From assembly GCF_025989185.1 (NCBI RefSeq), contig NZ_JAPDNT010000001.1:1-64000 (forward strand): a stretch of DNA of 64,000 bases, written 5' to 3'. The translations under genes and the position numbers were made by a program. The notes beneath the pieces are model-generated. The model made no database searches, had not been told where the DNA came from, and saw nothing but the letters and a program-made list of their open reading frames with translations. Of this stretch, positions 49,575 through 60,245 are shown piece after piece. Positions within the stretch are counted from its first letter, which is position 1, and every line of letters starts with the position of its first letter. The DNA is from Limobrevibacterium gyesilva. GTDB taxonomy: Bacteria > Pseudomonadota > Alphaproteobacteria > Acetobacterales > Acetobacteraceae.

Positions 49575-50920
49575 CGACCCCTCCCCTTCACGCGCGCCTT
49601 CTTGATCAGTCCTTCGTACTGATGCGCGAGAAGATGAGACTGGATTTGGGTAACCGTGTCCATGGTGACCGAAACGATGATCATCAGGCTGGTGCCGCCG
49701 AAATAGAACGGCACGCCGTAATGGCTGATCAGCACTTCCGGCAACAGGCAGACCAAGGCCACATAGATGGCGCCCACGGTCGTCAGCCGGGTCAGGACAT
49801 AGTCGAAATATTCGGCGGTGGCGTTGCCGGGACGGATTCCCGGGATGAAGCCGCCGTATTTCTTCAGGTTATCGGCGGTCTCCTGCGGGTTGAACACGAC
49901 CGCGGTGTAGAAGTAGCTGAAGAATATGATCATGGCCGCGTAGGACAGCAGGTACAGCGGCTGCCCATGGGCAAGCGCGTTGCCGATGATGCCGAGTATG
50001 CCGGTGTCGCCGCCGGGGCCCGCGAAGCCGGAGACGGTCGCTGGAATCAGCAGGAGGGAACTCGCGAAGATCGGCGGAATCACGCCGGGCGTGTTGAGCT
50101 TCAGCGGCATGTGCGTGGAGTCGCCGCCGAACATGCGCTGGCCCACCTGGCGCTTCGGATACTGCACCACGATGCGCCGCTGCGCCCGCTCGATGAAGAC
50201 GATGAAGGCGATCACGGCCACCGCGATCACCATGAAGACCACGATGAACACGGGGCTCAGCGCGCCGGTGCGGCCCAGCTCAAGCAGGGTCGCCAACGCC
50301 CCCGGCAAGTTGGCGACAATGCCCGCGAAGATGATCAGGCTGGTGCCGTTGCCGATGCCGCGCGCCGTTATCTGCTCGCCCAGCCACATCAGGAACAGCG
50401 TGCCGCCAACCAGTGACACCACGCAGGACACGGTGAAGAATACGTGGTCCGAGATGATCACCGCCGGGCCAAACGTGCCGTGCATGCTCAGCAAGCCGAT
50501 CGAGATGCCATAGGCCTGGAACATGGCGATGACCACGGTCAGGTAGCGCGTGTACTGGTTCAGCCGTTTGCGCCCGCTCTCGCCCTCCTTCTTCAGGGCC
50601 TCGAGCGAGGGAATGGCGGCGGACATCAGCTGAATGATGATGCTGGCGCTGATGTACGGCATGATGTTCAGCGCGAAGACGGTCATGCGCCCCAGCGCGC
50701 CGCCGCTGAACATGTCGAACATGCCCAGGATGCCGCCGCCGTGCTGCTGCAGCATCTCGCCCATCACCGACGCATCGACGCCCGGCACCGGGATGTAGGT
50801 GCCGATACGATAGACCAGCAGCGCCCCCAACGTGAACCAGATGCGCTTCTTGAGCTCGGTCGCCTTCGAGAGCACGCCGAGATTCAGGTTCGCCGCAAGC
50901 TGTTCCGCTGCCGAGGCCAT
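49571..50920 (-). CDS. secY: Preprotein translocase subunit SecY
   Basis: A 449-residue channel subunit of the Sec translocon with ten membrane helices. [11 protein letters not shown] (about 41-51), [28 protein letters not shown] begins the plug region, and [17 protein letters not shown] and [10 protein letters not shown] are the cytosolic loops that bind ribosome and SecA. ATG 50920 is used; the 13-residue upstream extension overlaps a palindromic stretch and is not conserved. The 149-base gap to rplO may hold a weak promoter. Confidence 0.97.
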   Translation of the reverse strand: MASAAEQLAANLNLGVLSKATELKKRIWFTLGALLVYRIGTYIPVPGVDASVMGEMLQQHGGGILGMFDMFSGGALGRMTVFALNIMPYISASIIIQLMSAAIPSLEALKKEGESGRKRLNQYTRYLTVVIAMFQAYGISIGLLSMHGTFGPAVIISDHVFFTVSCVVSLVGGTLFLMWLGEQITARGIGNGTSLIIFAGIVANLPGALATLLELGRTGALSPVFIVVFMVIAVAVIAFIVFIERAQRRIVVQYPKRQVGQRMFGGDSTHMPLKLNTPGVIPPIFASSLLLIPATVSGFAGPGGDTGILGIIGNALAHGQPLYLLSYAAMIIFFSYFYTAVVFNPQETADNLKKYGGFIPGIRPGNATAEYFDYVLTRLTTVGAIYVALVCLLPEVLISHYGVPFYFGGTSLMIIVSVTMDTVTQIQSHLLAHQYEGLIKKARVKGRGR

Positions 50921-51069
50921 ATTGCTATCCCTAAGTCGCGCAATGACGCGCGGGGTCATCTAACACAAACGGCGCCGACGGGGATCCCGAGGGCGCCGCT
51001 TGGCACTTCATACTCTGCCGCCCCATTGGACGAAAGCGCCCTGGGAGGCAGCGTGTCGGCGAGAGCGTG

Positions 51070-51561
51070 TCAGGCTTTGGGCGCGGCCTCGGCACGCGCC
51101 GCCACCGTGGTTGTCACGGTGCCGCCGGCCTGCTGGACCGCCGCGATCGCCGCCGCGGACGCGCCGGAGACCGTGATGGTGACCGCACGGCTCAGCTCGC
51201 CCATGGCCAGCAGCCGCACGCCGGACACCTTGCCGCCGCGCACCAGCCCGGCCGCACGCAGCGTGTCCTCGGTGATCGGCTGGGCGGCGTCGATACGGCC
51301 GGCTTCGATCGCCTTCGCCAGGGCGCCCAGGTTCACCGGGGCGTATTCCTTGCGGAAGAGATTCGTGAAGCCCCGCTTCGGCAGCCGCCGATAGATCGGC
51401 AGCTGGCCGCCTTCGAAGCCGTTCAGGGCCACGCCCTCACGCGCCTTCTGGCCCTTCACGCCCTTGCCGGAGGTCTTGCCCTTGCCCGAGCCGATGCCAC
51501 GGCCGAGGCGCTTGGACTTCAGGCGCGAGCCGGCATTGTCGCGCAGATCGTTCAGCTTCAT
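51070..51561 (-). CDS. rplO: 50S ribosomal protein L15
   Basis: A 163-residue L15 with the glycine-rich N-terminal extension [21 protein letters not shown] that reaches into 23S r[21 protein letters not shown] and a globular C-terminal domain ending [18 protein letters not shown] short Ala-rich tail follows. It is 28 bases after rpmD and ends the spc group before the longer gap to secY. Confidence 0.98.
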   Translation of the reverse strand: MKLNDLRDNAGSRLKSKRLGRGIGSGKGKTSGKGVKGQKAREGVALNGFEGGQLPIYRRLPKRGFTNLFRKEYAPVNLGALAKAIEAGRIDAAQPITEDTLRAAGLVRGGKVSGVRLLAMGELSRAVTITVSGASAAAIAAVQQAGGTVTTTVAARAEAAPKA

Positions 51562-51589
51562 CGAACTTCCCCTCTGTCCCGACCGCCGG

Positions 51590-51781
51590 TCAGGACAGTT
51601 CCTCCACCTTCACCAGATGGGCCACCTTGCGGATCATGCCGCGCACCGAAGGGGTGTCCTCCAGCTCGCGCGTGCGACGGATCTTGTTCAGGCCGAGCCC
51701 GATCAGCGTCGCCTGTTGGCCGGGCTTGCGTCCCAGCCCGGAGGCCACCTGCGTGACGCGAACCTTCTTACCCTCAGGCAT
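51590..51781 (-). CDS. rpmD: 50S ribosomal protein L30
   Basis: A 63-residue L30: [25 protein letters not shown], then [15 protein letters not shown] and [10 protein letters not shown]. The ATG at 51781 overlaps the rpsE stop by eight bases; an earlier in-frame start at 51856 would run through rpsE. Length matches the 58-63 residues of bacterial L30. Confidence 0.97.
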   Translation of the reverse strand: MPEGKKVRVTQVASGLGRKPGQQATLIGLGLNKIRRTRELEDTPSVRGMIRKVAHLVKVEELS

Positions 51782-52352
51782 CAGCCCCCTCCTGCGCCGC
51801 CGGCGCGTCGCGCTTGCCCAGCAGGTCGGAGACCTTCTTGCCACGCCGTGCCGCAACCGAACGCGGGCTGGCGCAGCGCTGCAGGGCGTCGAACGTCGCC
51901 TTCACCATGTTGTGCGGGTTGCGGCTGCCGAGGCTCTTGGCCACGACGTCGCCGATTCCCAGCGTCTCGAACACCGCGCGCATCGGGCCGCCGGCGATGA
52001 TGCCGGTGCCCGCCGTGGCGCTGCGCAGCACCACATGGCCGGCGCCGAAATTGCCCTCCACATCGTGGTGCAGGGTACGGCCTTCCTTCATCGGCACCCG
52101 GATCATCGCCCGTTTGGCGCGATCGGTGGCCTTGCGGATCGCCTCCGGCACCTCGCGCGCCTTGCCGGCGCCGTAGCCGACGCGGCCCTTCTGGTCGCCG
52201 ACCACCACCAGGGCGGCGAAGGCGAAACGACGGCCGCCCTTCACCACCTTGGCCACGCGGTTGATCGTGACCAGCTTGTCGATCAGATCGTCGCCGCCAT
52301 CACGGTCGCGATCGCGACCGCCGCGGCCGCCTTCCCTCGGTTCACGTGCCAT
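51774..52352 (-). CDS. rpsE: 30S ribosomal protein S5
   Basis: A 192-residue S5, with an Arg/Gly/Asp-rich N-terminal extension, the dsRNA-binding-like domain ([21 protein letters not shown]), the [21 protein letters not shown] loop, and the C-terminal [15 protein letters not shown] and [13 protein letters not shown]5 acts in decoding fidelity at the 30S mRNA entry. It overlaps rpmD by eight bases. Confidence 0.98.
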   Translation of the reverse strand: MAREPREGGRGGRDRDRDGGDDLIDKLVTINRVAKVVKGGRRFAFAALVVVGDQKGRVGYGAGKAREVPEAIRKATDRAKRAMIRVPMKEGRTLHHDVEGNFGAGHVVLRSATAGTGIIAGGPMRAVFETLGIGDVVAKSLGSRNPHNMVKATFDALQRCASPRSVAARRGKKVSDLLGKRDAPAAQEGADA

Positions 52353-52363
52353 GCTGCTTCCCC

Positions 52364-52726
52364 TCAGAAGGCCAGGCCGCCCTCTCGGGCGGCGTCAGCC
52401 AGCGCCTTGACGCGGCCGTGATACAGATACGACCCGCGGTCGAACACGACCTGGGTCACGCCGACGGCGACCGCCCGCTCCGCCACCAGCTTGCCGACGG
52501 CCGTCGCCGCATCCTTGTCGGCGCCGGTCTTCAACGCCTCGCGCAGAGCGCGGTCGAGGCTGGAAGCGGCGGCGAGGGTGCGGCCCTGCGCGTCGTCGAT
52601 GACCTGGGCGTAGATGTGCTTGCCGGAACGGAACACGGACAGGCGCGGACGTCCCGCGGCCTTCCGCCGCAGCTGGAAGCGCAGGCGGGTACGCCGGCGC
52701 TGCTGCAGATCCTTGCTCTCGCTCAT
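52364..52726 (-). CDS. rplR: 50S ribosomal protein L18
   Basis: A 120-residue L18 of the 5S rRNA complex with L5. It has [30 protein letters not shown] and the C-terminal [22 protein letters not shown]. The ATG at 52726 shares one base with the rplF stop, so the two are translationally coupled. Length is normal. Confidence 0.98.
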   Translation of the reverse strand: MSESKDLQQRRRTRLRFQLRRKAAGRPRLSVFRSGKHIYAQVIDDAQGRTLAAASSLDRALREALKTGADKDAATAVGKLVAERAVAVGVTQVVFDRGSYLYHGRVKALADAAREGGLAF

Positions 52727-53259
52727 TACTTCTTCTTGCCTTCCTTGCGGCGGATCGCTTCGCCCTCGAACTTCACGCCCTTGCCCTTGTAGGGCTCAGG
52801 CGGACGCCAAGCGCGGATCTCGGCGCAGACCTGCCCGACCAGCCGCTTGTCCACACCCTCGATCTTGATCGAGGTCGGCTTCTCACACGTCACCTTGATC
52901 CCCGCGGGGATCGGGTAGACCACGTCATGCGAGAACCCGAGGTTGATCACCAGGTTGCTGCCCTGCACCGCGGCGCGATAGCCGGTGCCGGTGATCTCCA
53001 TGGTCTTCGCATAGCCGGTGGAGACGCCCTTCACCATGTTGGCGACCAGCGCCCGCGTGGTGCCCCACATCATCCGGGCGGGCGCGGAGTTGCCACGCGG
53101 AGCGACGGCGACCTTGTTGCCTTCGACCTTCGTGTCCACCTGGCCCGTCAGCATCAGAGACAGTTCGCCGAGCTTGCCCTTGACGGTCAGCTTGTCGCCG
53201 GCCAGGGCGACCTGCACGCCGGCCGGGATCTCGATGGGATATTTGCCTACGCGCGACAT
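52726..53259 (-). CDS. rplF: 50S ribosomal protein L6
   Basis: A 177-residue L6 made of two similar domains, with [15 protein letters not shown] at the start and the C-terminal signature [14 protein letters not shown] near residue 155. It sits near the sarcin-ricin loop and factor-binding site. ATG 53259 gives the universal start; a frame extension to 53328 lies inside rpsH. It follows rpsH by 13 bases. Confidence 0.98.
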   Translation of the reverse strand: MSRVGKYPIEIPAGVQVALAGDKLTVKGKLGELSLMLTGQVDTKVEGNKVAVAPRGNSAPARMMWGTTRALVANMVKGVSTGYAKTMEITGTGYRAAVQGSNLVINLGFSHDVVYPIPAGIKVTCEKPTSIKIEGVDKRLVGQVCAEIRAWRPPEPYKGKGVKFEGEAIRRKEGKKK

Positions 53260-53272
53260 CCTGTGGCTCTCC

Positions 53273-53671
53273 TCAGAACACGCGGCAAAGGACTTCGCCG
53301 CCAACATTGGCGGCGCGGGCCTCGGCATCGCTCAGCACGCCGCGCGGCGTCGAGAGAATGGAGATACCGAGGCCGGCATAGACCCGCGGCAGTTCCTTGA
53401 TCTTCGAGTACACCCGGCGGCCCGGCTTGGACACGCGGGTGATCTCCTTGATCACCGGTTCACCCTCGTTGTACTTCAGCTCGATACGCAACTGGCTGAT
53501 GCCGGGTTTCACTTCCTCGGCCGAGAAGCCGCGGATGAAGCCCTCGCGCTTCAGCGCATCCAGCACGTTCGCCCGCAACTTCGAGGCCGGCGCCACGCAA
53601 TTGGCGTGACGTGAACGCTGCGCGTTGCGGATACGTGTGAGCATATCGCCCAGGGGATCTGACATAGACAT
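53273..53671 (-). CDS. rpsH: 30S ribosomal protein S8
   Basis: A 132-residue S8 with [25 protein letters not shown], and the C-terminal RNA-binding [20 protein letters not shown]. In E. coli S8 binds the spc mRNA near rplE and represses the operon; the 79-base gap after rplE here could host a similar site, but no match was verified. ATG 53671 or 53665 may be used. Confidence 0.97.
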   Translation of the reverse strand: MSMSDPLGDMLTRIRNAQRSRHANCVAPASKLRANVLDALKREGFIRGFSAEEVKPGISQLRIELKYNEGEPVIKEITRVSKPGRRVYSKIKELPRVYAGLGISILSTPRGVLSDAEARAANVGGEVLCRVF

Positions 53672-53683
53672 GTGTGTGCCCCC

Positions 53684-53989
53684 TTACCAGCTCGACTTGA
53701 CCATGCCCGGGATCTGTCCCGAGCTGGCGAGATCGCGCAGCGCGATACGGCACAGCTTGAACTTCCGGTAGTTCGCCCGGGCACGCCCCGTCAACTCGCA
53801 GCGCAGGCGCACGCGCACCTTCGCCCCGTTGCGCGGCAGTTGCGCAAGCTTCATCGTCGCGTCGAAACGATCCTCGACCGGGAGCGTGCGATCCATCACG
53901 ATCGCCTTCAGCGCCGCGCGCTTGCCCTTGTCGCGCACCGCCATGCGTTCCCGCTTTGCGTTACGGTTGACCGCCGAAGTCTTGGCCAT
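53684..53989 (-). CDS. rpsN: 30S ribosomal protein S14 (long, zinc-free form)
   Basis: A 101-residue S14 of the long type: no paired cysteine zinc motif, but the [24 protein letters not shown] core with the characteristic C-terminal [11 protein letters not shown]. The N-terminus [14 protein letters not shown] matches. A 79-base gap separates it from rplE upstream. Confidence 0.98.
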   Translation of the reverse strand: MAKTSAVNRNAKRERMAVRDKGKRAALKAIVMDRTLPVEDRFDATMKLAQLPRNGAKVRVRLRCELTGRARANYRKFKLCRIALRDLASSGQIPGMVKSSW

Positions 53990-54068
53990 CCTGTCTCACC
54001 CTCCGGAACCTGCCGGCGTCAACCGGCGGTTTTCCAAACCAAATACGCCAAAAGGCGCGTTAAGCTGA

Positions 54069-54641
54069 TTAGCTAGCGAACGGAATATCGAACTGCTTCA
54101 GCAGCGCCTTCGCCTCGGCATCGTTCCTCGCGGTGGTCACGAAAACGATGTCCATGCCACGGATCGCGTCCACCTTGTCGTAGACGATTTCCGGGAAGAT
54201 GATCTGCTCCTTCAGACCCATGGCGAAGTTGCCGCGGCCGTCGAAGCCCTTGTTGCTCGGGATGCCGCGGAAATCACGCACGCGCGGCAGCGCGATCGTC
54301 ACCAGGCGGTCCAGGAACTCGTACATCCGGGACTTGCGCAGCGTCACCTTGCAGCCGATCGGCAGACCCTTGCGGATCTTGAAGCCGGCGATCGCCTTCT
54401 TGGCCACCGTCTTCACCGGCTTCTGGCCGCTGATCAGGGTCAGTTCGGCCACAGCGGCGTCGAGCTTCTTCTGGTCGCCGGCGGCTTCGCCCACGCCCAT
54501 ATTGATGACGATCTTCTCGAGCTTGGGCACCTGCATCGGGTTCGTGTAGCCGAACTCCTTCTGCAGCGCGGCCCGCACTTCCTCGAGATAGCGCTTGTGC
54601 ATGCGAGGCATCTCGCGTGCCTCCATCTGCGTCTCGCTCAC
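54069..54641 (-). CDS. rplE: 50S ribosomal protein L5
   Basis: A 190-residue L5 that binds 5S rRNA and bridges to the small subunit. [49 protein letters not shown] and the [17 protein letters not shown] loop are all standard. The open frame starts at ATG 54641, giving a short N-terminal extension; ATG 54602 (M-H-K-R-Y) would give a more usual length of 177. It follows rplX by 10 bases. Confidence 0.97.
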   Translation of the reverse strand: MSETQMEAREMPRMHKRYLEEVRAALQKEFGYTNPMQVPKLEKIVINMGVGEAAGDQKKLDAAVAELTLISGQKPVKTVAKKAIAGFKIRKGLPIGCKVTLRKSRMYEFLDRLVTIALPRVRDFRGIPSNKGFDGRGNFAMGLKEQIIFPEIVYDKVDAIRGMDIVFVTTARNDAEAKALLKQFDIPFAS

Positions 54642-54651
54642 CGTGATCTCC

Positions 54652-54972
54652 TCAGCTCTCGACCACGTTGCCGGTGGCCTTGGCCACGCGAACCTTGCGG
54701 CCGTCCTCCAGCACGCGGAAACCCACGCGGGTCGGCTTGTCGGTCTTCGGATCCACCAGCATCAGGTTGGACAGGTGGATGGTCGCCTCGACCTCCACGA
54801 TGCCGCCGGGCTGGGCCATGCCGCGCGGCTTGGTGTGCCGCTTGGCCACGTTCACGCCCTGCACCACCGCGCGGTCGTCCTTCGGATGCACGCGCAGCAC
54901 TTCGCCGCGCTTGCCGCGATCGGTGCCGCTGATGACGACGACCGTGTCGCCCTTACGAATGCGCGCAGCCAT
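54652..54972 (-). CDS. rplX: 50S ribosomal protein L24
   Basis: A 106-residue L24 assembly-initiator protein. The KOW motif [22 protein letters not shown] is at about 6-27, followed by [13 protein letters not shown] and [18 protein letters not shown] 54972 shares one base with the rplN stop. Length matches family. Confidence 0.98.
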   Translation of the reverse strand: MAARIRKGDTVVVISGTDRGKRGEVLRVHPKDDRAVVQGVNVAKRHTKPRGMAQPGGIVEVEATIHLSNLMLVDPKTDKPTRVGFRVLEDGRKVRVAKATGNVVES

Positions 54973-55340
54973 TACAGCACCTCCGGCGCGAGGCTGATGA
55001 TCTTCATGAACTTCTTCGCACGCAGCTCACGCACCACCGGGCCGAAGATGCGGGTGCCGATCGGCTCCTGCTGCTTGTTGATCAGCACGGCCGCGTTGCG
55101 GTCGAAGCGGATCGCGCTGCCATCGGGCCGACGAACCGGGAAGCTGGTGCGAACGATCACCGCCTGGTGCACGTCGCCCTTCTTCACCTTGCCGCGGGGA
55201 ATCGCGTCCTTCACGGACACGACGATGACATCGCCGACCGAGGCGGTCTTCCGCTTGGAGCCGCCCAGCACCTTGATGCACTGCACCCGACGCGCGCCAG
55301 AATTGTCAGCGACATCCAGGTTGGTCTCGACTGAAATCAT
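54972..55340 (-). CDS. rplN: 50S ribosomal protein L14
   Basis: A 122-residue L14, one of the most conserved ribosomal proteins: [26 protein letters not shown], then [20 protein letters not shown] and [11 protein letters not shown] with the C-terminal LAPEVL. It contacts 16S helix 14 and is the docking site for the silencing factor RsfS. It overlaps rplX by one base. Confidence 0.98.
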   Translation of the reverse strand: MISVETNLDVADNSGARRVQCIKVLGGSKRKTASVGDVIVVSVKDAIPRGKVKKGDVHQAVIVRTSFPVRRPDGSAIRFDRNAAVLINKQQEPIGTRIFGPVVRELRAKKFMKIISLAPEVL

Positions 55341-55350
55341 CTAAACCTCC

Positions 55351-55626
55351 TCAGCCCTGCGCCGCGGCGGCTTCGGCCGCAACGAGCGGCTGCCCGTTGC
55401 GCTCGACGACCATCCACGTCTTGCGCTTGCTGATCGGCCGGCATTCCTCGATACGCACGGTGTCGCCGACCTTGCACAGGTTGGCTTCGTCGTGCGCCGC
55501 GTAGTTCTTCGACCGGCGAATGAACTTCTTGTACAACGGATGCATCACGCGGCGATCGACAAGCACCGTCACGGTCTTGTCCATCTTGTCGCTGGTCACC
55601 CGCCCCGTCAGGACGCGCCTCGGCAT
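55351..55626 (-). CDS. rpsQ: 30S ribosomal protein S17
   Basis: A 91-residue S17 with [53 protein letters not shown]. The final ten residues are Ala-rich. It is a primary 16S-binding protein; spacing is 13 bases after rpmC and 10 before rplN. Confidence 0.98.
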   Translation of the reverse strand: MPRRVLTGRVTSDKMDKTVTVLVDRRVMHPLYKKFIRRSKNYAAHDEANLCKVGDTVRIEECRPISKRKTWMVVERNGQPLVAAEAAAAQG

Positions 55627-55639
55627 CGCCCTACTCCCT

Positions 55640-55855
55640 TCAGGACTTCGTGGCGGAGCGTGTCTGCTCCGCCATAATGGTCTTTACCCGCGCAATGTCG
55701 CGGCGCACCTGGCGCACACGGCCCACGCCCTCGGTCTGCCCGGTCGCACGCTGAAAGCGCAGGTTGAACTGCTCCTTGCGCAGGTCCAGCAGCATCGTCG
55801 ACAGCTCGTCCGCCGTCTTGGCCCGCACGTCGGCCGCCTTCGTCACCTTCGCCAT
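55640..55855 (-). CDS. rpmC: 50S ribosomal protein L29
   Basis: A 71-residue two-helix protein next to the peptide exit tunnel. [21 protein letters not shown] and [17 protein letters not shown] are the family helices. One base separates it from rplP. A short N-terminal extension ([13 protein letters not shown]) precedes the first helix. Confidence 0.97.
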   Translation of the reverse strand: MAKVTKAADVRAKTADELSTMLLDLRKEQFNLRFQRATGQTEGVGRVRQVRRDIARVKTIMAEQTRSATKS

Positions 55856-55856
55856 C

Positions 55857-56273
55857 TCACGCGTCTCCGATGCGGGTGATGAACTTGGTCTTGATCGGCA
55901 GCTTGGCGGCGCCCAGCGTGAGCGCTTCTTTCGCCAGCTCCGGCGCGACGCCGTCGATCTCGAACATGATCCGCCCGGGCTTCACCCGGCACACCCAGTA
56001 TTCCGGGCTGCCCTTGCCCGATCCCATGCGAACCTCAGCCGGCTTGATCGACACCGGGACGTCGGGGAAGATGCGGATCCACACCCGGCCGGCGCGCTTC
56101 ATGGCGCGGGTGATGGCGCGGCGAGCGGCCTCGATCTGCCGAGCGGTCACCCGCTCGGGTTCCATCGCCTTCAGGCCGAACGTGCCGAAGTTCAGCGCGG
56201 TGCCGCCTTTGGCGACGCCGTGGATCCGGCCCTTGTGGGCCTTGCGGTATTTCGTGCGCTTGGGGGAGAGCAT
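55857..56273 (-). CDS. rplP: 50S ribosomal protein L16
   Basis: A 138-residue L16 that helps position tRNA in the A site. [16 protein letters not shown] at the start, [42 protein letters not shown] and [19 protein letters not shown] are invariant. It lies 12 bases after rpsC. Confidence 0.98.
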   Translation of the reverse strand: MLSPKRTKYRKAHKGRIHGVAKGGTALNFGTFGLKAMEPERVTARQIEAARRAITRAMKRAGRVWIRIFPDVPVSIKPAEVRMGSGKGSPEYWVCRVKPGRIMFEIDGVAPELAKEALTLGAAKLPIKTKFITRIGDA

Positions 56274-56285
56274 TGCCTTCTGTCC

Positions 56286-56963
56286 TTAGCGCTGCGGCGC
56301 CTGCTCGGCGGCGCGGCGATCCTGTGCCAGCGGGTCATGCGCCAGGATCTCACCCTTGAAGATCCAGACCTTCACGCCGCAGGTGCCATACGTCGTCTTC
56401 GCAGTGGCCATGCCAAAATCGATGTCCGCGCGCAGGGTATGCAGGGGCACGCGCCCCTCGCGGTACCACTCCACGCGGGCGATCTCCGCGCCACCCAGGC
56501 GGCCGCCGCAATTGATGCGGATGCCCTGCGCGCCCAGGCGCATCGCCGACTGCACGGCGCGCTTCATGGCACGACGGAAGGCCACCCGGCGCTCCAGCTG
56601 CTGGGCGATGTTCTCGGCCACCAGGGTCGCGTCGATCTCGGGCTTGCGGATCTCGACGATGTTCAGCGCCACCTCGGACCGGGCCATCTTGCCCAGATCC
56701 TTGCGCAGGTTCTCGATATCCTGGCCCTTCTTGCCGATCACCACGCCGGGGCGCGCCGCATAGATCGTCACGCGCGGCTTCTTGGCCGGACGCTCGATCA
56801 CCACGCGCGACACGCCGGCGCCCGACAGCTTCTTGCGCAGATGCGCACGCAGCTTCAGGTCGTCATGCAGCAGCTTGGAGTAGTCGCTGGCAGCGAACCA
56901 GCGGCTGTCCCAGGTGCGGTTGATACCGAGCCGCAGCCCGATCGGATTGACTTTGTGACCCAT
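56286..56963 (-). CDS. rpsC: 30S ribosomal protein S3
   Basis: A 225-residue S3 at the mRNA entry channel. The KH domain has [18 protein letters not shown] (G-K-K-G turn near residue 77), and the C-terminal domain has [24 protein letters not shown] and the DIDFG segment. Start [13 protein letters not shown] is canonical. It follows rplV by three bases. Confidence 0.98.
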   Translation of the reverse strand: MGHKVNPIGLRLGINRTWDSRWFAASDYSKLLHDDLKLRAHLRKKLSGAGVSRVVIERPAKKPRVTIYAARPGVVIGKKGQDIENLRKDLGKMARSEVALNIVEIRKPEIDATLVAENIAQQLERRVAFRRAMKRAVQSAMRLGAQGIRINCGGRLGGAEIARVEWYREGRVPLHTLRADIDFGMATAKTTYGTCGVKVWIFKGEILAHDPLAQDRRAAEQAPQR

Positions 56964-56966
56964 CGG

Positions 56967-57377
56967 TTATGCGGCCTCCTGCGCCGTCTCGGCGGGCGCA
57001 GCTTCCTGCGTCCGCTCGGCCACCACGATCTTCAGATGGCTGAACCATTTTTCCACGCGGGCCGCGCGACCGCGGCCGCGCGCATGGAACCGGCGCATCA
57101 CCACCGACTTGCCCACCTCGGCGCGGGAGACGACCAGGCGGTCGACATCCAGCTGGTGGTTGTTCTCGGCATTGGCGATCGCGCTCTCCAGCACCTTCTT
57201 CACGTCCTGGGCGATGCGGCGCTTGCTGAAGGTCAGCGTCGCCACCGCGTCCGCGGCGGAACGGTTGCGGATCAGGCCCGCCACCAGGTTGAGCTTGCGC
57301 GGCGAGACCCGGATGTTGCGCAGGACCGCCTGCGCTTCCGTCTCTGCCAGGCTGCGTTCGTGCTTCGGCTTGCTCAT
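56967..57377 (-). CDS. rplV: 50S ribosomal protein L22
   Basis: A 136-residue L22 lining the exit tunnel. [36 protein letters not shown] and the tunnel hairpin [21 protein letters not shown] are present; no duplication or deletion like macrolide-resistance changes is apparent in the hairpin. A C-terminal Ala/Glu-rich tail of about 18 residues extends it. One base separates it from rpsS. Confidence 0.97.
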   Translation of the reverse strand: MSKPKHERSLAETEAQAVLRNIRVSPRKLNLVAGLIRNRSAADAVATLTFSKRRIAQDVKKVLESAIANAENNHQLDVDRLVVSRAEVGKSVVMRRFHARGRGRAARVEKWFSHLKIVVAERTQEAAPAETAQEAA

Positions 57378-57378
57378 C

Positions 57379-57657
57379 TCAGCCCCGCTTCGCCTTCTTG
57401 TCGGCCGAGTGGCCGGTGAAGGTGCGCGTCGGCGAAAACTCGCCGAACTTGTGCCCCACCATGTTCTCGGTCACCTGCACCGGCAGGAACTTGTGGCCGT
57501 TGTACACGCCGAACGTCAGCCCGACGAACTGCGGCAGGATGGTCGAGCGACGCGTCCAGATCTTGATGATCTCGTTGCGACCGGACGACCGGGAAGCTTC
57601 GGCCTTGTTGAGCAGGTACCCGTCAACGAACGGGCCCTTCCATACGGAACGAGCCAT
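57379..57657 (-). CDS. rpsS: 30S ribosomal protein S19
   Basis: A 92-residue S19 that contacts S13 in the 30S head. It has [43 protein letters not shown] (in part), [27 protein letters not shown]. Normal length; four bases after rplB. Confidence 0.98.
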   Translation of the reverse strand: MARSVWKGPFVDGYLLNKAEASRSSGRNEIIKIWTRRSTILPQFVGLTFGVYNGHKFLPVQVTENMVGHKFGEFSPTRTFTGHSADKKAKRG

Positions 57658-57661
57658 TGCG

Positions 57662-58495
57662 TCAGCCCTTACCCTTGTTGCGGCGACGGATGATCAACCG
57701 ATCCGTCCGCTTGTTCACGCGTGTCTTGTAACCCTTGGTCGGCTTGCCCCACGGGGTGACCGGGTGGCGGCCGCCGGAGGTGCGGCCTTCGCCGCCGCCG
57801 TGCGGATGGTCGACCGGGTTCATCACCACGCCGCGGTTATGCGGCTTGCGGCCCAGCCAGCGCGAGCGGCCGGCCTTGCCGATATGCACGTTGGCGTTGT
57901 CCGGATTGGACACCGCGCCGATCGTCGCCATGCATTCGCCGCGCACGATGCGCAGCTCGCCGGACATCAGCTTGATCTGCGCATAGCCGGCATCCTTGCC
58001 GACCAGCTGGGCATACTGTCCGGCCGCACGGGCGATCTTGCCGCCGGCGCCCGGCTTCATCTCCACATTGTGCACGATCGTGCCAACGGGGATCGCGGCG
58101 AGCGGCATGGCGTTGCCCGGCTTTATGTCGGCGCGCTGGGAAGCCACCACGGCGTCGCCGGCGCGCAGGCGCTGCGGCGCCAGGATATAGGCCAGCTCGC
58201 CATCCCGGTACTTCACCAGGGCGATGAAGGCGGTGCGGTTCGGGTCGTATTCCAGCCGCTCCACCACGCCCGGCACATCGAACTTGCGCCGCTTGAAGTC
58301 GACGACGCGATAGGTCTGCTTGTGGCCACCGCCGCGGAAGCGGCTGGTGATGCGGCCGTGGTTGTTGCGCCCGCCCGAGGAGTGCTTGCCCTCGGTGAGG
58401 CCCTTGACCGGCTTGCCCTTCCACAACTCGCTGCGGTCCACCAGGATGGTGCCGCGCAGGCTCGCCGTGACCGGATTGAAATGCTTCAGTGCCAT
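57662..58495 (-). CDS. rplB: 50S ribosomal protein L2
   Basis: A 277-residue L2 needed for subunit joining and peptidyl transfer. [18 protein letters not shown] near 43-60, the SH3-like and OB-like domains, and the [15 protein letters not shown] loop containing the key histidines (about 225-239) are intact. ATG 58495 gives M-A-L-K-H-F-N-P; an extension to 58564 runs into the rplW gene. Confidence 0.98.
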   Translation of the reverse strand: MALKHFNPVTASLRGTILVDRSELWKGKPVKGLTEGKHSSGGRNNHGRITSRFRGGGHKQTYRVVDFKRRKFDVPGVVERLEYDPNRTAFIALVKYRDGELAYILAPQRLRAGDAVVASQRADIKPGNAMPLAAIPVGTIVHNVEMKPGAGGKIARAAGQYAQLVGKDAGYAQIKLMSGELRIVRGECMATIGAVSNPDNANVHIGKAGRSRWLGRKPHNRGVVMNPVDHPHGGGEGRTSGGRHPVTPWGKPTKGYKTRVNKRTDRLIIRRRNKGKG

Positions 58496-58511
58496 CGGTG
58501 CTCTTCCCGCG

Positions 58512-58859
58512 TCACGCCAGGCCGGTCGACAGGTCGATGGTCTGACCCTCGGCAAGCTTGACATACGCCTTCTTGACGTCGGAACGCTGGCCCGGACGAC
58601 CCTTGAAGCGCTTCGTCTTGCCCTTCGTCACCAGCGTGTTCACGTCCATGACCTTCACGCCGAACAGGCCCTCGACCGCGGCCTTGATCTCCGGCTTCGT
58701 GGCATCGATGGCGACGCGAAAGACCGTCTGGCCCTTCTCGCTCAGCATCGTCGCTTTCTCGGTGATCACCGGGCTGCGAATGATGTTGTACATCGCCTCG
58801 CGCGAAAGCTGCGGCTTGCGCTTCTTGCCGCCTGCCTTGTTCGCCACTGCTTCGCTCAT
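58512..58859 (-). CDS. rplW: 50S ribosomal protein L23
   Basis: A 115-residue L23, the docking protein for trigger factor and SRP at the tunnel exit. [42 protein letters not shown] and [19 protein letters not shown] are typical. A 20-residue Lys/Ala-rich N-terminal extension is seen in many alphaproteobacteria. Its ATG overlaps the rplD stop by four bases. Confidence 0.97.
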   Translation of the reverse strand: MSEAVANKAGGKKRKPQLSREAMYNIIRSPVITEKATMLSEKGQTVFRVAIDATKPEIKAAVEGLFGVKVMDVNTLVTKGKTKRFKGRPGQRSDVKKAYVKLAEGQTIDLSTGLA

Positions 58860-59470
58860 GCCAGGCGCTCCTTCAGGCCTTCGAGACCGGCGGTGGTGAT
58901 CGCCAGCACGTCATGGGCCAGGATGTCATAGACATTGGCCCCCACCGTCGGCAGGACGTTAAGGCCGATGATGTTGCGGCTGGCGCGCAGGAAGCCTTCG
59001 TCCACGGCACGGTCGACGATCAGCGCCGACGACCAGCCGAGGACCTTCAGCTTCGCCACCAGGTCTTTCGTCTTCGTGGCGCCCGCGGCGGCGTCCAGCA
59101 CCACCAGCTTGCCTTCCGCCTGCTTCTGCGACAGCGCGGAAATTAGGCCGAGGCGGCGCACCTTCTTCGGCAGGTCGTAGCCGTGGTCGCGAACCACCGG
59201 GCCATGCACCACGCCGCCCTTACGGAACTGCGGTGCGCGCAGGCTGCCCTGGCGGGCGTTGCCGGTGCCCTTCTGCTTGTATGGCTTCTTCGTGGTGCCC
59301 TGCACCTCGCTCATGCCCTTTACCTTGTGGGTGCCGGCACGACGCTTGGCCTGCTGCCAGTGCACGACGCGGGCCATGATGTCGGCACGCGGGGCGATGG
59401 CGAAGATCTCGTCAGGCAGCTCGGCCGTGCCGGCGCTGCCGTTGTCGAGGGTCTTGATCTCGATCTGCAT
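58856..59470 (-). CDS. rplD: 50S ribosomal protein L4
   Basis: A 204-residue L4, which in E. coli also represses the S10 operon. [23 protein letters not shown] marks the tunnel loop, and [18 protein letters not shown] and [19 protein letters not shown] the globular part. ATG 59470 is used; an in-frame TTG at 59485 overlaps the rplC stop and would add five residues. Confidence 0.97.
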   Translation of the reverse strand: MQIEIKTLDNGSAGTAELPDEIFAIAPRADIMARVVHWQQAKRRAGTHKVKGMSEVQGTTKKPYKQKGTGNARQGSLRAPQFRKGGVVHGPVVRDHGYDLPKKVRRLGLISALSQKQAEGKLVVLDAAAGATKTKDLVAKLKVLGWSSALIVDRAVDEGFLRASRNIIGLNVLPTVGANVYDILAHDVLAITTAGLEGLKERLA

Positions 59471-59481
59471 GTTCCTTGCCC

Positions 59482-60177
59482 TCAACCCTGCGCCGCGCCG
59501 GCGGCAGCCATCAGAGCCGCGGGGTACGGCGCGTCGGCCGGACGCGCGACCTTGACGGCGTCGCGCACCAGCACCCAGCCGCCCTTGGCGCCCGGGACGG
59601 CGCCCTTCACCATCAGCAGCCCCTTCTCGGAGTCGACCGCGGCGATCTCCAGGTTCAGGGTGGTCACCCGCTCCTGACCGAGATGGCCAGCCATCTTCTT
59701 GTTCTTGAAGGTCTTGCCGGGATCCTGGCGGTTACCGGTCGAGCCGTGCGAGCGGTGGCTGACCGACACGCCGTGGGTGGCCTCAAGGCCCGCGAAGTTC
59801 CAGCGCTTCATCGCGCCGGCGAACCCCTTGCCCTTGGTGGTGCCGCAGACGTCGACCTTCTGCCCGACCACGAAATGCGCGGCGGACAACGTGGCGCCCG
59901 GCTCCAGCAGCGCGTCCGCGTCCACGCGGAACTCGGCGAGCCGCGCCTTCGGCTCCACCTTCGCCTTCGCGAAATGGCCCTTGTTAGGCTTGGAGACGTT
60001 CTTCACCTTGGCCGTGCCCCAGCCGAGCTGAACGGCGCTGTAGCCGTCCTTCTCCTCGGTACGCGCAGCAACCACCTGCACCTGATCCAGGTGCAGCACG
60101 GTGACGGGAACATGGGTCCCGTCGTCCTTGAACAGCCGGGTCATGCCCAGCTTCTTCGCCAGCAATCCAGTACGCAT
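59482..60177 (-). CDS. rplC: 50S ribosomal protein L3
   Basis: A 231-residue L3. [16 protein letters not shown] opens it, and the loop reaching the peptidyl transferase centre has [21 protein letters not shown] with the Gln commonly methylated by PrmB. ATG 60177 is the canonical start. A long hairpin (60194-60228) lies in its 68-base leader after rpsJ. The C-terminal Ala-rich tail is slightly longer than in E. coli. Confidence 0.97.
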   Translation of the reverse strand: MRTGLLAKKLGMTRLFKDDGTHVPVTVLHLDQVQVVAARTEEKDGYSAVQLGWGTAKVKNVSKPNKGHFAKAKVEPKARLAEFRVDADALLEPGATLSAAHFVVGQKVDVCGTTKGKGFAGAMKRWNFAGLEATHGVSVSHRSHGSTGNRQDPGKTFKNKKMAGHLGQERVTTLNLEIAAVDSEKGLLMVKGAVPGAKGGWVLVRDAVKVARPADAPYPAALMAAAGAAQG

Positions 60178-60193
60178 TGCACTTTCCCCAGAG

Positions 60194-60228
60194 GGACCCC
60201 CCATCCCGGATGGGATGGAGGCGGGTCC
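60194..60228 (-). other. Hairpin between rpsJ and rplC
   Basis: GGACCC (60194-60199) pairs with GGGTCC (60223-60228), and CCATCCC (60201-60207) with GGGATGG (60212-60218) around the loop GGAT. The stem ends about 17 bases before the rplC start. There is no T-run after it on the minus strand, so a control or processing role is more likely than termination. Confidence 0.55.
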
Positions 60229-60245
60229 TTAGGCCAATAAAAAAC

